Shown here: piece by piece, positions 48,842-57,312 of the stretch | Position numbering within the stretch: the first letter of the stretch is position 1 | How the letters are laid out: every line of letters starts with the position of its first letter | Source: Nocardioides sp. Soil774 | Lineage (GTDB): Bacteria; Actinomycetota; Actinomycetes; Propionibacteriales; Nocardioidaceae | Direction: 5' to 3' | Assembly: GCF_001428125.1 (NCBI RefSeq) | Contig: NZ_LMSM01000002.1 | Location: 19,861 to 83,860 of the forward strand | DNA length: 64,000 nucleotides | Translations under genes and position numbers: made by a program | Notes under the pieces: generated by a model | Told to the model about the DNA's origin: nothing | Seen by the model: only the letters and a program-made list of their open reading frames with translations | The model's database searches: none

Positions 48842-51800
48842 GTGGCACGCTCGGCTTTCGTGCGTCGACACCGGGCGGGCATCGCGTCCGGTCTCGCGCT
48901 CTCCGTCGCGACCGGGGCAGTGGTCGCCTACGCGATCTCGGCCAGCGGCTACAAGCGGCACGAGGCCGACCTCAACGACGGCGGCGTGTGGGTCGTCAAC
49001 GGCAAGCTCGGCTGGTCGGGTCGGCTCAACAAGCCGATCAACCAGCTCGACGGCGTCGTCCCGAGCCCCGAGGGCAAGACCCGTCTCGACGTGCTGCAGG
49101 ACGGTGCGGCCGTCGTCACCCTCAACCTCAACGCCGGCCGTGGCCAGTCGATCGACTCCAGCCGGTTGGAGTCGCAGGACGGTGGCGCGGCCGCGGTGCC
49201 CACCACCGGCGACGTGCGGATGGCCGGCGGCACCCTCGCCACGGTCGACGCCGACAGCGGTGAGCTGTGGGCGGTGCGCTACGACGCCGAGCTCGGCAAG
49301 CCCGTGATGACGGCCGTCGACCGGCAGGCCGAGCCGCTCGCCGAGGTGGGGGAGGGCGCCGCGCTGGCGGTCGCCCAGGACGGCACGGTGGTCGCCACCT
49401 CGACCGACGCCGGCACGGTCACCACCCTGGCACCCCGCGGCGGCGTGTTCTCCGAGCCCCGCACCGAGGACCTGCCCGGTGACGCCGGACAGGTCTCCGA
49501 CGTGACGATGGTCGGCGACCGCGTGGTGACCCTCGACGCCGACACCGGCGTTCTGAGCGTCGTCGGCGGCGCCACCACGTCGGTGCCGCCCGGGAGCGAG
49601 CTGCAGCAGGCCGGACCGGCCTACGACGCGGTGCTGGTCGGCGCGCCCGACGCCCTGCTCAGCATCGACCTCGACTCCGGTGAGTCCACCACCGTGTCCG
49701 ACCTGTCCGGTACGCCCGTCGCGCCGGTGCGACTCGGTGCCTGCGTGTTCGGCGCGTGGTCGGGGGGTCTCGGTGCCGTCGCGGTGAAGTGCGGCTCCGA
49801 GGAGGTCACCGAGAACACGCTGAAGGGCAGCGCCACCAACCTGGCGTTCCGGGTCAACCGCGGCGAGATCGTCCTCAACGACGCCGCCAGCGGCAGGGTG
49901 TGGGACGTCGAGCAGGACCACCCGATCAAGATCGACAACTGGGAAGCGTTCACCTCGAAGAAGCAGAGCGAGGACGACGAGAACGACAACGAGAACCAGA
50001 CCGACGCCGACCGCCGCCCGCCGCGCGCCGAGCCGGACAGCTACGGGGTGCGCGCCGGTCGAACGACTGTGCTGCACCCGTTGGACAACGACTCGGCCCC
50101 CGAGGGCCGGCTGCTGAGCATCGTCGACGTCGACCAGCCCAGCGGCGGCGCGCGCGTCGAGATCAGCCCCGACGGGCAGACCCTCGTCCTGCAGATGCCC
50201 GACGACGCGCGTCCGGCCAGGTTCGACTACTTCATCGACGACGGACGCAACGGCGTCTCGGCCCACGCCACCGTCGACGTCGGGGTCCGCGCCGAGCGGC
50301 AGAACGAGGCGCCGGCGCTGCGCAAGGGGTGGACCAGGCCGACCTACAAGGTCCCCAGCGGCGGAGCGCTCGCCGTGCCGGTGCTCGCCGACTGGCGCGA
50401 CGACAGCGACGGCGACACCTTGCTCCTCGACTCCGCCACGGCCGTGGGCGGCGAGGTGTCGGGTGCGACCGCGCGCGTCACCGCCGACGGCCGGATCCGG
50501 TTCACCGCGCCCACCACCCGTGCCGAGGGCCAGCAGCTGGTGCGCGTCGACTTCGCCGTCACCGACGGCCGCTCGGAGGCGGTCCGCAAGTCGCTGAGCT
50601 TCCAGGTGCAGGCGCCCAAGGACCAGCGGGCGTTCGCGCCGAGCGCCGAGCCCGACGTCGTACGCGGTGAGGTCGGGCAGCCGATCAAGATCCGCCCGCT
50701 CCTCAACGACCTGCCCGGCTCCGACCCGGGCACGCCCAACGCCGATCTCGTCCTGGGCGGGAAGGTGCCACAGCAGCCGGGCGCCAGGATCGTGTCCGAC
50801 CTCGACGCGGGCCAGCTCACCTTCACCGGTGACCGCCCGGGCACCTACTTCCTCGGCTACGACGCCGGCTACGGCAACGCGCCGCTCGACCAGGGCACGA
50901 TCCGCGTCGACGTGAAGCCCCGTCCCAAGCGGGCCGCGGACCCGATCGCGATGCCCGACACCCTCACCGTCTTCGGGCAGGCGCCCGGCATCGTCGACGT
51001 GCTCGACAACGACCTCGACCCGGCCGGCAAGCTGCTCGTGGTGCAGCGCGCCGCCGGTGACGTCGACGGGCAGCTCGACGTCGCGATCATCGACGGGCGG
51101 TGGCTGCGGATCTCGGCGGTCCGGCCGAATCTCACGCCGACCACACAGACCGTCTCCTACACGATCAGCAACGGCGCCAGCGCCAGCGTGCGCGGCGAGG
51201 TCGTGGTGACGCAGCGTGCCGCTCCGGCAGACAACACCCCCATCACGGTGGCCGACAAGGTCGTGGTGCGTGCGGGCTCGGCCGTGTCAGCACCCGTGCT
51301 CGACAACGACGTGTCGCCGTCAGGGGACCGGCTCACCCTGCTCAACGTCCTGGTCGACAGCGAGACCCCCGGGCAGCTCGAGGTCGTCGCCCCGATCGAC
51401 GTGAAGGGCGACGTGGGCCAGGCGTTCGTGTCGGGACGCGTGGTGCGCTACGTCGCGCCCGACGTGGTGAAAGAGCGCGACACCTACACCGTCACCTACA
51501 TCGCACAGAACCTCGACGGCAAGCGCGCCAGCGGTCGCCTCCAGGTGACGGTCGTGCCCACCGACGACCCTAACGACCCTCCGGAGCCCCCGACGCTGGA
51601 GGCCCGTGTGGTCTCTGGTGACACCGTCAAGGTCCGGGTGCCGGGCGTCGGCGTCGACCGCAACGGCGACCCGGTCACCGTCACCGGCATCACCTCGGCG
51701 CCTCGCCTGGGCAGCATCACGTCCTACGGCGGCAACTTCCTGGAGTACCAGGCCTACCCGCGCACCGCCGGCACCGACGAGTTCTCCTACGCCGTCGTGG

Positions 51801-54800
51801 ACTCCCAGGGTGCGTTTGCCACGGGGATGGTGCGCATCGCCGTGGTCGAGCCGGGCCAGCCCCAGCCGCCGTTGGCGGTCGAGGACCGCCTCACCGTGCA
51901 GCCGGGGCGCACGGCGACCTTCGACCCCCTCGCCAACGACTTCATCGCGACCGGGGACTCGGTGGAGGTCGAGCTCCTGGGCGACGCGGGGGGCGCGACG
52001 CTCGACCCCGACACCAACCTCGTCACCGTGACGGCGCCCGAGTCCCTCGACGCCCCACCCCTGACGGTCGTCTACCGGGTGACCAACGGCCTCAGCGAGT
52101 CCCGCGCGACGATGACGCTGCAGACGGAGGCCGACTACAACAACCCGCCGATCGTCTACGACGCCTTCGGTCGCGCCGACGACAGCGGGAGCGTCGTGGT
52201 CGACGTGCTCGAGGGCGCCTACGACCCCGACGGCGACGCCGCCGACCTGAGGGTCACCCGGGTCAGCGGCGACGACACGGCCCGCGTCGTGGACGGCGCC
52301 GAGGTCAGGGCCAACCGCGGTGCCGCGCCCAAGGTGCTGCCCTTCGAGGTGCGCGACGCTGACGGAGCGGCCGCGGTCGCCTCGGTCTACATCCCTCCGA
52401 CCGGCAACGGCCTGCCCTACGTCCTGCCCGACACGCTCATCGAGCTCGACGCGGGTGAGAGCGTCACGCGCAAGCTCGGCGACCTCGTCGCAGCGCCGGA
52501 CGGCGCCGACGTACGCCTGGCGTCGGGGCGGCGCTCCTACTCCGCCTCGCCCGCTGACCTGCAGGTCGGCGCCGAGGACGCCAGCAGCTTCACCCTCACG
52601 GCCCCGCCGGGCTTCCGCGGCCCCGGTGCGGTGCTCGTCGAGGTCACCTCGGCCAAGGACGCGAGCGGCAACGAGGACACCACCACCACCGCCGACGGCG
52701 CGACCGTGCTGCTGTCGATCCCGGTGCAGGTGGGTGACGACAAGCCCACCCTCCAGTGCCCGTCCACGGTGCTGCCGATCGCCGGCGGCCAGCGGATCGA
52801 CCTCGACATCGCCACCTTCTGCAAGGTCTACACCCTCGACCCGCGCGACGCTGTCGGGCTCAACTACAGCGCGGAGTGGAGCCAGTCCCTCGACGGCGTC
52901 GCGGTCGGCAGCCCCGACGGCTCGGTCGTCGCGGTCAGCGCCGCCGACACCGCCACCCAGGGCGGTGAGGCCGCCCTCACGGTGCAGGCGGGGGAGAGCA
53001 ACACCCAGGTGGTGCGCTTCCGCCTCGCGCAGGCCCCGGCGCCGCGGCTCTCGCCCATCAAGGTGGAGACGATGGAGGCCGGGCAGACCCGCACCTACGA
53101 CCTCGCCGACTACCTCCAGGCCGGGGTCGCCGACCCCCAACCGACGATCGTGTCGGTGCAGGACGTCGGGCAGAACGCCGGGGTGCGCGCCACCTACGAG
53201 GGCAGCCGCCTGACGCTCACCGCGGACAAGGACACCCGTGGCGTGAAGGCCGGCTTCCGGATCGCCGTCAGCGACGTCTCGTCCTCGGACCCCTCGCCCT
53301 CCCGCACGGCCGAGGGCCGCATCGACTTCCAGGTCGTCGGCGTGCCGGAGGCTCCCGGCGAGCCGCGCCCCTACCCGCTCTCGCAGCAGGTCGGCACGGT
53401 CGAGATGGGCTGGACGCCGCCCAAGGACGACGGCGGGGCGCCGATCCTCCACTACGTCGTCCGCGAGGAGCGGACCGGTGATACCCAGCGGTGCGACACC
53501 AACGAGTGCATCTTCCGCGGCCTCGAGGAGCGGCGCAGCTACACCTTCCGCGTGAAGGCGGTCAATCGCGTCGGTGAGAGCGACTGGAGCGGCCTGTCGA
53601 AGACCGCGCAGGCCGATACCGCTCCCGGACGGGTGCAGAACATCCGGATGGTCGACCGTGGCGACGGCTCCATCACGATCGCCTGGGACAAGCCGAAGTC
53701 CACCTCCAAGATCATCGACTACACGATCAGCTGGGGCGGCAACCCGGGGGTCGCGGTCCCCGGGAACACGCTGAGCTTCACGGCCACGGGGCTCAACAAC
53801 AACGAGAAGTACGTCTTCTCGGTCAAGGCGCAGAACGAGGTGGACTACTCCGGGGTGCGCCAGTCGCCCGAGCTCCAGCCGCTTGGCACGCCGCCTGCAC
53901 CGCCGGCACCGGCCGTCACCGACCTCGAGGCCGGGGCCAACCAGACCAGCCTGCAGGTCACGTGGGGAGCCGTGCTGCCCGAGGGCCCGGGGCCGACGAC
54001 CTACACGGTGAGCTACACCAACGGCACCACCTCGGGCAACGTGCCGGGGTGCGTGCGGCTCGCGTCGCTGACCTGCACCCACGCCGGGGTGAACTATGAC
54101 GGGCTCGTCTACACCTACCGCGTCGTCGCCTACAACATCAGCAACCGCTCGCCCGCCAGCGAGGGCACCTCCATCGAGGCCGTGGGGCGCCCCGCCCCCT
54201 GGGGTCCGTTCCAGGTGCGCCCCACCGGTGTCAGCCAAGAGGCGGAGGTCACCTACACAGTCCCGGAGTCACGCGGTGGCACCAGCCGGGTCGAGGTCCT
54301 CGTCGGAGGCCTGGTCCTCAAGACCTTCGCCCAGCAGACCGGCACGAACACCACCCGTGTCTCGACGCCCGGCAACGAACAGCCCTACGCCGTCCAGCTC
54401 CGGGTATGCAACGAGGATGCCCCCGCGGGATGCACGCTGAGCGGGCAACAGAACGTGCAGACGTTCGGGCGCCTGGACAACATGTTGAGCGACATCCCGG
54501 ACCCGGTCGTCAACGGCAAGACGGTCACGTGGACGGTCAGCGGTTCCAGCAACGGCGACCCGGCCCAGCTCGCCGTGTGGATCGACGGGGTGGCGCAACC
54601 CACCATCAACCTGACCGCGGTCGGCTCCTTCAGCCAGTCGATATCGAGCACGACAGCGGACTTCGCCCAGACCACGCGGCTCGAGGTGCGACTGCAGGAC
54701 AGCGCGCCCGTCGGCCGTGGTGAGAGCTTCAAGGCCAAGCAGTCCATCAGCGGCGTCCCGGTGCCCGGGGTCGGGGTCACCAGGCCACTCACGCGCATCT

Positions 54801-55108
54801 GCCGCGACGACGACACGGACCCGGCGAACGACTGCTGGCAAGGCCCGGGGAACAACAAGCCGCCGCCCTGCGAGGTCAACTCGTGCGGCTTCATCACCTT
54901 CACGGCCCAAGGCTTCTACGAGAACTTCACCTGCTCGGTGTCACTGCCATGGACCGCCTACGCCGGATGGCGCACCTACAACTTCGGTCCCACGGGCGCG
55001 GGCGCGGTCTCCCAAGACACCGACTGGTACGCACCCAACGGGGCCACGGTGACCTGTCAGGGAACGGGCCTGTGGGGTCAACAACAAAGCGGTTCCGGGT
55101 CGTGGTGA
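48842..55108 (+). CDS. giant Ig-like/fibronectin type III surface protein
   Basis: A 2088-residue protein, probably anchored by one N-terminal membrane helix (~residues 12-33) after the basic start RRHRAG. Residues ~40-370 resemble irregular beta-propeller repeats. An acidic linker (EDDENDNENQTDADRR, ~375-390) leads to roughly ten cadherin/Ig-like repeats (~390-1490) with recurring LDNDxxPxG-type motifs. Three Fn3 domains follow (~1500-1790). The C-terminal ~300 residues are Cys-containing and end without an LPxTG motif. GTG 48842 follows AAGGGGGAATGGC. It is the first gene of a four-gene operon with moxR, DUF58 and transglutaminase-like genes. Its partner outside the cell is unknown. Confidence 0.85.
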   Translation: MARSAFVRRHRAGIASGLALSVATGAVVAYAISASGYKRHEADLNDGGVWVVNGKLGWSGRLNKPINQLDGVVPSPEGKTRLDVLQDGAAVVTLNLNAGRGQSIDSSRLESQDGGAAAVPTTGDVRMAGGTLATVDADSGELWAVRYDAELGKPVMTAVDRQAEPLAEVGEGAALAVAQDGTVVATSTDAGTVTTLAPRGGVFSEPRTEDLPGDAGQVSDVTMVGDRVVTLDADTGVLSVVGGATTSVPPGSELQQAGPAYDAVLVGAPDALLSIDLDSGESTTVSDLSGTPVAPVRLGACVFGAWSGGLGAVAVKCGSEEVTENTLKGSATNLAFRVNRGEIVLNDAASGRVWDVEQDHPIKIDNWEAFTSKKQSEDDENDNENQTDADRRPPRAEPDSYGVRAGRTTVLHPLDNDSAPEGRLLSIVDVDQPSGGARVEISPDGQTLVLQMPDDARPARFDYFIDDGRNGVSAHATVDVGVRAERQNEAPALRKGWTRPTYKVPSGGALAVPVLADWRDDSDGDTLLLDSATAVGGEVSGATARVTADGRIRFTAPTTRAEGQQLVRVDFAVTDGRSEAVRKSLSFQVQAPKDQRAFAPSAEPDVVRGEVGQPIKIRPLLNDLPGSDPGTPNADLVLGGKVPQQPGARIVSDLDAGQLTFTGDRPGTYFLGYDAGYGNAPLDQGTIRVDVKPRPKRAADPIAMPDTLTVFGQAPGIVDVLDNDLDPAGKLLVVQRAAGDVDGQLDVAIIDGRWLRISAVRPNLTPTTQTVSYTISNGASASVRGEVVVTQRAAPADNTPITVADKVVVRAGSAVSAPVLDNDVSPSGDRLTLLNVLVDSETPGQLEVVAPIDVKGDVGQAFVSGRVVRYVAPDVVKERDTYTVTYIAQNLDGKRASGRLQVTVVPTDDPNDPPEPPTLEARVVSGDTVKVRVPGVGVDRNGDPVTVTGITSAPRLGSITSYGGNFLEYQAYPRTAGTDEFSYAVVDSQGAFATGMVRIAVVEPGQPQPPLAVEDRLTVQPGRTATFDPLANDFIATGDSVEVELLGDAGGATLDPDTNLVTVTAPESLDAPPLTVVYRVTNGLSESRATMTLQTEADYNNPPIVYDAFGRADDSGSVVVDVLEGAYDPDGDAADLRVTRVSGDDTARVVDGAEVRANRGAAPKVLPFEVRDADGAAAVASVYIPPTGNGLPYVLPDTLIELDAGESVTRKLGDLVAAPDGADVRLASGRRSYSASPADLQVGAEDASSFTLTAPPGFRGPGAVLVEVTSAKDASGNEDTTTTADGATVLLSIPVQVGDDKPTLQCPSTVLPIAGGQRIDLDIATFCKVYTLDPRDAVGLNYSAEWSQSLDGVAVGSPDGSVVAVSAADTATQGGEAALTVQAGESNTQVVRFRLAQAPAPRLSPIKVETMEAGQTRTYDLADYLQAGVADPQPTIVSVQDVGQNAGVRATYEGSRLTLTADKDTRGVKAGFRIAVSDVSSSDPSPSRTAEGRIDFQVVGVPEAPGEPRPYPLSQQVGTVEMGWTPPKDDGGAPILHYVVREERTGDTQRCDTNECIFRGLEERRSYTFRVKAVNRVGESDWSGLSKTAQADTAPGRVQNIRMVDRGDGSITIAWDKPKSTSKIIDYTISWGGNPGVAVPGNTLSFTATGLNNNEKYVFSVKAQNEVDYSGVRQSPELQPLGTPPAPPAPAVTDLEAGANQTSLQVTWGAVLPEGPGPTTYTVSYTNGTTSGNVPGCVRLASLTCTHAGVNYDGLVYTYRVVAYNISNRSPASEGTSIEAVGRPAPWGPFQVRPTGVSQEAEVTYTVPESRGGTSRVEVLVGGLVLKTFAQQTGTNTTRVSTPGNEQPYAVQLRVCNEDAPAGCTLSGQQNVQTFGRLDNMLSDIPDPVVNGKTVTWTVSGSSNGDPAQLAVWIDGVAQPTINLTAVGSFSQSISSTTADFAQTTRLEVRLQDSAPVGRGESFKAKQSISGVPVPGVGVTRPLTRICRDDDTDPANDCWQGPGNNKPPPCEVNSCGFITFTAQGFYENFTCSVSLPWTAYAGWRTYNFGPTGAGAVSQDTDWYAPNGATVTCQGTGLWGQQQSGSGSW

Positions 55109-55154
55109 CCAGCGCGGGCAGCACCGCCCATCTTCACTCTGACAGGAAGACAAC

Positions 55155-56126
55155 ATGACGATCAGCCACGAACAGGCCGAGTGGTTCAAGTCCACCTTCG
55201 ACCAGCTCACCGACAACATGGAGAAGGCCGTCCTCGGCAAGCGCCATGTCGTACGGCTGGCGCTGACCTGCTTGCTCTCCGAGGGCCACATCCTGATCGA
55301 GGACTTCCCCGGCACCGGCAAGACGATGCTCGCCCGCGCGCTCGCCAACACCGTGCAGGGCAGCCACGCGCGCATCCAGTTCACCCCCGACCTGCTGCCC
55401 TCCGACGTCACGGGCGTGACCGTCTACGACCAGCACAAGGGCACCTTCGAGTTCCACCCCGGCCCGATCTTCCACACGATCGTGCTCGCCGACGAGATCA
55501 ACCGCGCCTCGCCCAAGACGCAGTCGGCCCTGCTCGAGGTCATGGAGGAGGGCCGCGTCACCGTCGACGGCGTCGCCCACCCGGTCGGCAGGCCGTTCCT
55601 CGTGATCGCCACCCAGAACCCGATCGAGCAGGCCGGCACCTACCGCCTGCCCGAGGCGCAGCTGGACCGCTTCCTGATGAAGACCTCGGTGGGCTACCCC
55701 GACCGCCAGGCCACGGTCGAGCTGCTCAACAACGCCGCCGTCCGCGACCGCGCGGGACTGGTCACCCCCGTGATCACCGCCGCCACCATCGCGCAGATGA
55801 GCGGCCTGGCCGACGAGGTCTACGTCGACCCCGCGGTCATCGGCTACGTCGCCGAGCTCGCCGAGGAGTCGCGCCGCCAGCCCCACGTCAAGCTCGGTCT
55901 GTCGCCGCGCGGGTGCCTGGCTTTCGTCCGGGTGGCCAAGACGTGGGCGGCCGCCGACGGCCGCGACCACGTCGTGCCCGACGACATCAAGGACCTCGCG
56001 GAGCCGGTGCTCTCCCACCGCGTGCTGCTCGACGCCGAGGCGCAGTTCAGCGGCGTGGACGTGCAGACCGTGATCTCGCGCCTGCTCGACTCCGTCGCCC
56101 CGCCGACCGACCGGGTCGGGGCCTGA
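55155..56126 (+). CDS. MoxR family AAA+ ATPase
   Basis: A 323-residue ATPase. Walker A is in EDFPGTGKTML (~residues 50-57), Walker B in IVLADEINRASPKTQ, sensor 1 in VIATQNPIEQAGTY and sensor 2 in LGLSPRGCLAF. MoxR proteins act as chaperone-like machines, usually beside DUF58 or VWA proteins. The next gene encodes DUF58, 7 nt downstream. It starts at ATG 55155, 46 nt after the surface-protein gene. Confidence 0.92.
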   Translation: MTISHEQAEWFKSTFDQLTDNMEKAVLGKRHVVRLALTCLLSEGHILIEDFPGTGKTMLARALANTVQGSHARIQFTPDLLPSDVTGVTVYDQHKGTFEFHPGPIFHTIVLADEINRASPKTQSALLEVMEEGRVTVDGVAHPVGRPFLVIATQNPIEQAGTYRLPEAQLDRFLMKTSVGYPDRQATVELLNNAAVRDRAGLVTPVITAATIAQMSGLADEVYVDPAVIGYVAELAEESRRQPHVKLGLSPRGCLAFVRVAKTWAAADGRDHVVPDDIKDLAEPVLSHRVLLDAEAQFSGVDVQTVISRLLDSVAPPTDRVGA

Positions 56127-56133
56127 GCCGTCG

Positions 56134-57312
56134 ATGAAGCGCATCACCCAGGCCCTCGAGGTCGTCAAGCCGATCGGCTGGCTGCTCCTCGTGATCGGCA
56201 TCGGCACGGGCGTCGTCGCCCAGCTCGCGCAGTGGCGTGAGCTGGCGGTGCTGTCCGTGGCCTGCGTGGCCCTGCTCGTGCTCGCGCTGCCCTTCCTCCT
56301 CGGTCGCACGTCGGTCGCGGTCGACCTGCGGCTGCAGCCCGAGCGCGTCGCGGCGGGGGAGTCGGTGGCCGCGGGGGTGCTGGTGGCCAACCGGGCGTCG
56401 TCACGCCTGGTCCCGACGACCCTCGAGGTGCCGGTCGGCTCGGCCGTCCACCGCTACGGCATCAGCTCGCTCGCGCCCGGCGCGACCCACGAGGAGTCGT
56501 TCACGATCCGCACCGAGCGCCGTGGCGTGATCGCCGTCGGCCCGGCCATGACCCGTCGTGGGGACCCCGTAGGGATCTTCTCCCGCGACGTCGTCTGGAC
56601 GCCGGTGCGCGAGGTGCTCGTGCGCCCGCACCTGGTGCCGATGGAGTCGCTGGGCGCCGGCCTGCTGCGCGACCTCGAGGGCGTGTCCACCGACGCGGTC
56701 AGCCAGAGCGACCTGGCCTTCCACGCGCTGCGCGAGTACGTCCCCGGCGACGACCTGCGCCACATCCACTGGCGCTCCTCGGCCAAGGTGATGGCCTCCA
56801 CCGGCGAGTCCGCGCTGCTCGTGCGCCAGTACCTCGACACCCGCCGCAGCCACGCCACGATCGTGGTCGACGACCGTGCGGCCTCGTGGGGCGACCCCGA
56901 GGACTTCGAGACCGCGATGGCCGTCGCCGCCTCGATCGCGGTCCGAGCGGTCCTCGACGAGTTCGACGTGTCCTTCGTCTGCGGCGCCCACGCGTCGTCG
57001 GGCACCGATGCCCACCTCGCGCTCGACGCCGTGTGCCGCGCGGAGCTCGGCGACCGCGGCGTCGTGGAGTCGGGTCGCCAGGCGACCATGCTGGCGCCCG
57101 ACACCAGCCTGGCCTTCTTCGTCGGCGGCAGCGCCACCGGGTTCACCGACCTGCTGCGCGCGGCGGCCGCGTTCCCGCCGGAGGTGCGTCGCTTCGGCAT
57201 CACCGTCGACCCCGGCGGCACCAGCAAGGTCACCGACACCGGCGGCCTGCCCGTCCTCCACCTCGCCGCCAAGGAGGACCTCGGCGGCCTCCTGCGCTGG
57301 AGCGTGCGATGA
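56134..57312 (+). CDS. DUF58 domain protein
   Basis: A 392-residue protein. Two N-terminal membrane helices (~residues 10-55) precede a beta-rich domain. The DUF58 signature LREYVPGDDLRHIHWRSSAK is near residue 198, followed by a von Willebrand-like fold. DUF58 proteins pair with MoxR ATPases and transglutaminase-like proteins across bacteria; their exact job is unknown. Its stop overlaps the ATG of the next gene (ATGA). Confidence 0.9.
   Translation: MKRITQALEVVKPIGWLLLVIGIGTGVVAQLAQWRELAVLSVACVALLVLALPFLLGRTSVAVDLRLQPERVAAGESVAAGVLVANRASSRLVPTTLEVPVGSAVHRYGISSLAPGATHEESFTIRTERRGVIAVGPAMTRRGDPVGIFSRDVVWTPVREVLVRPHLVPMESLGAGLLRDLEGVSTDAVSQSDLAFHALREYVPGDDLRHIHWRSSAKVMASTGESALLVRQYLDTRRSHATIVVDDRAASWGDPEDFETAMAVAASIAVRAVLDEFDVSFVCGAHASSGTDAHLALDAVCRAELGDRGVVESGRQATMLAPDTSLAFFVGGSATGFTDLLRAAAAFPPEVRRFGITVDPGGTSKVTDTGGLPVLHLAAKEDLGGLLRWSVR

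Noticed and set aside
51320..54238. 972-codon minus-strand frame inside the giant surface-protein gene
   Set aside because: Shadow frame: biased composition, no domains, and no ribosome binding site; the plus strand has clear Fn3/Ig repeats.
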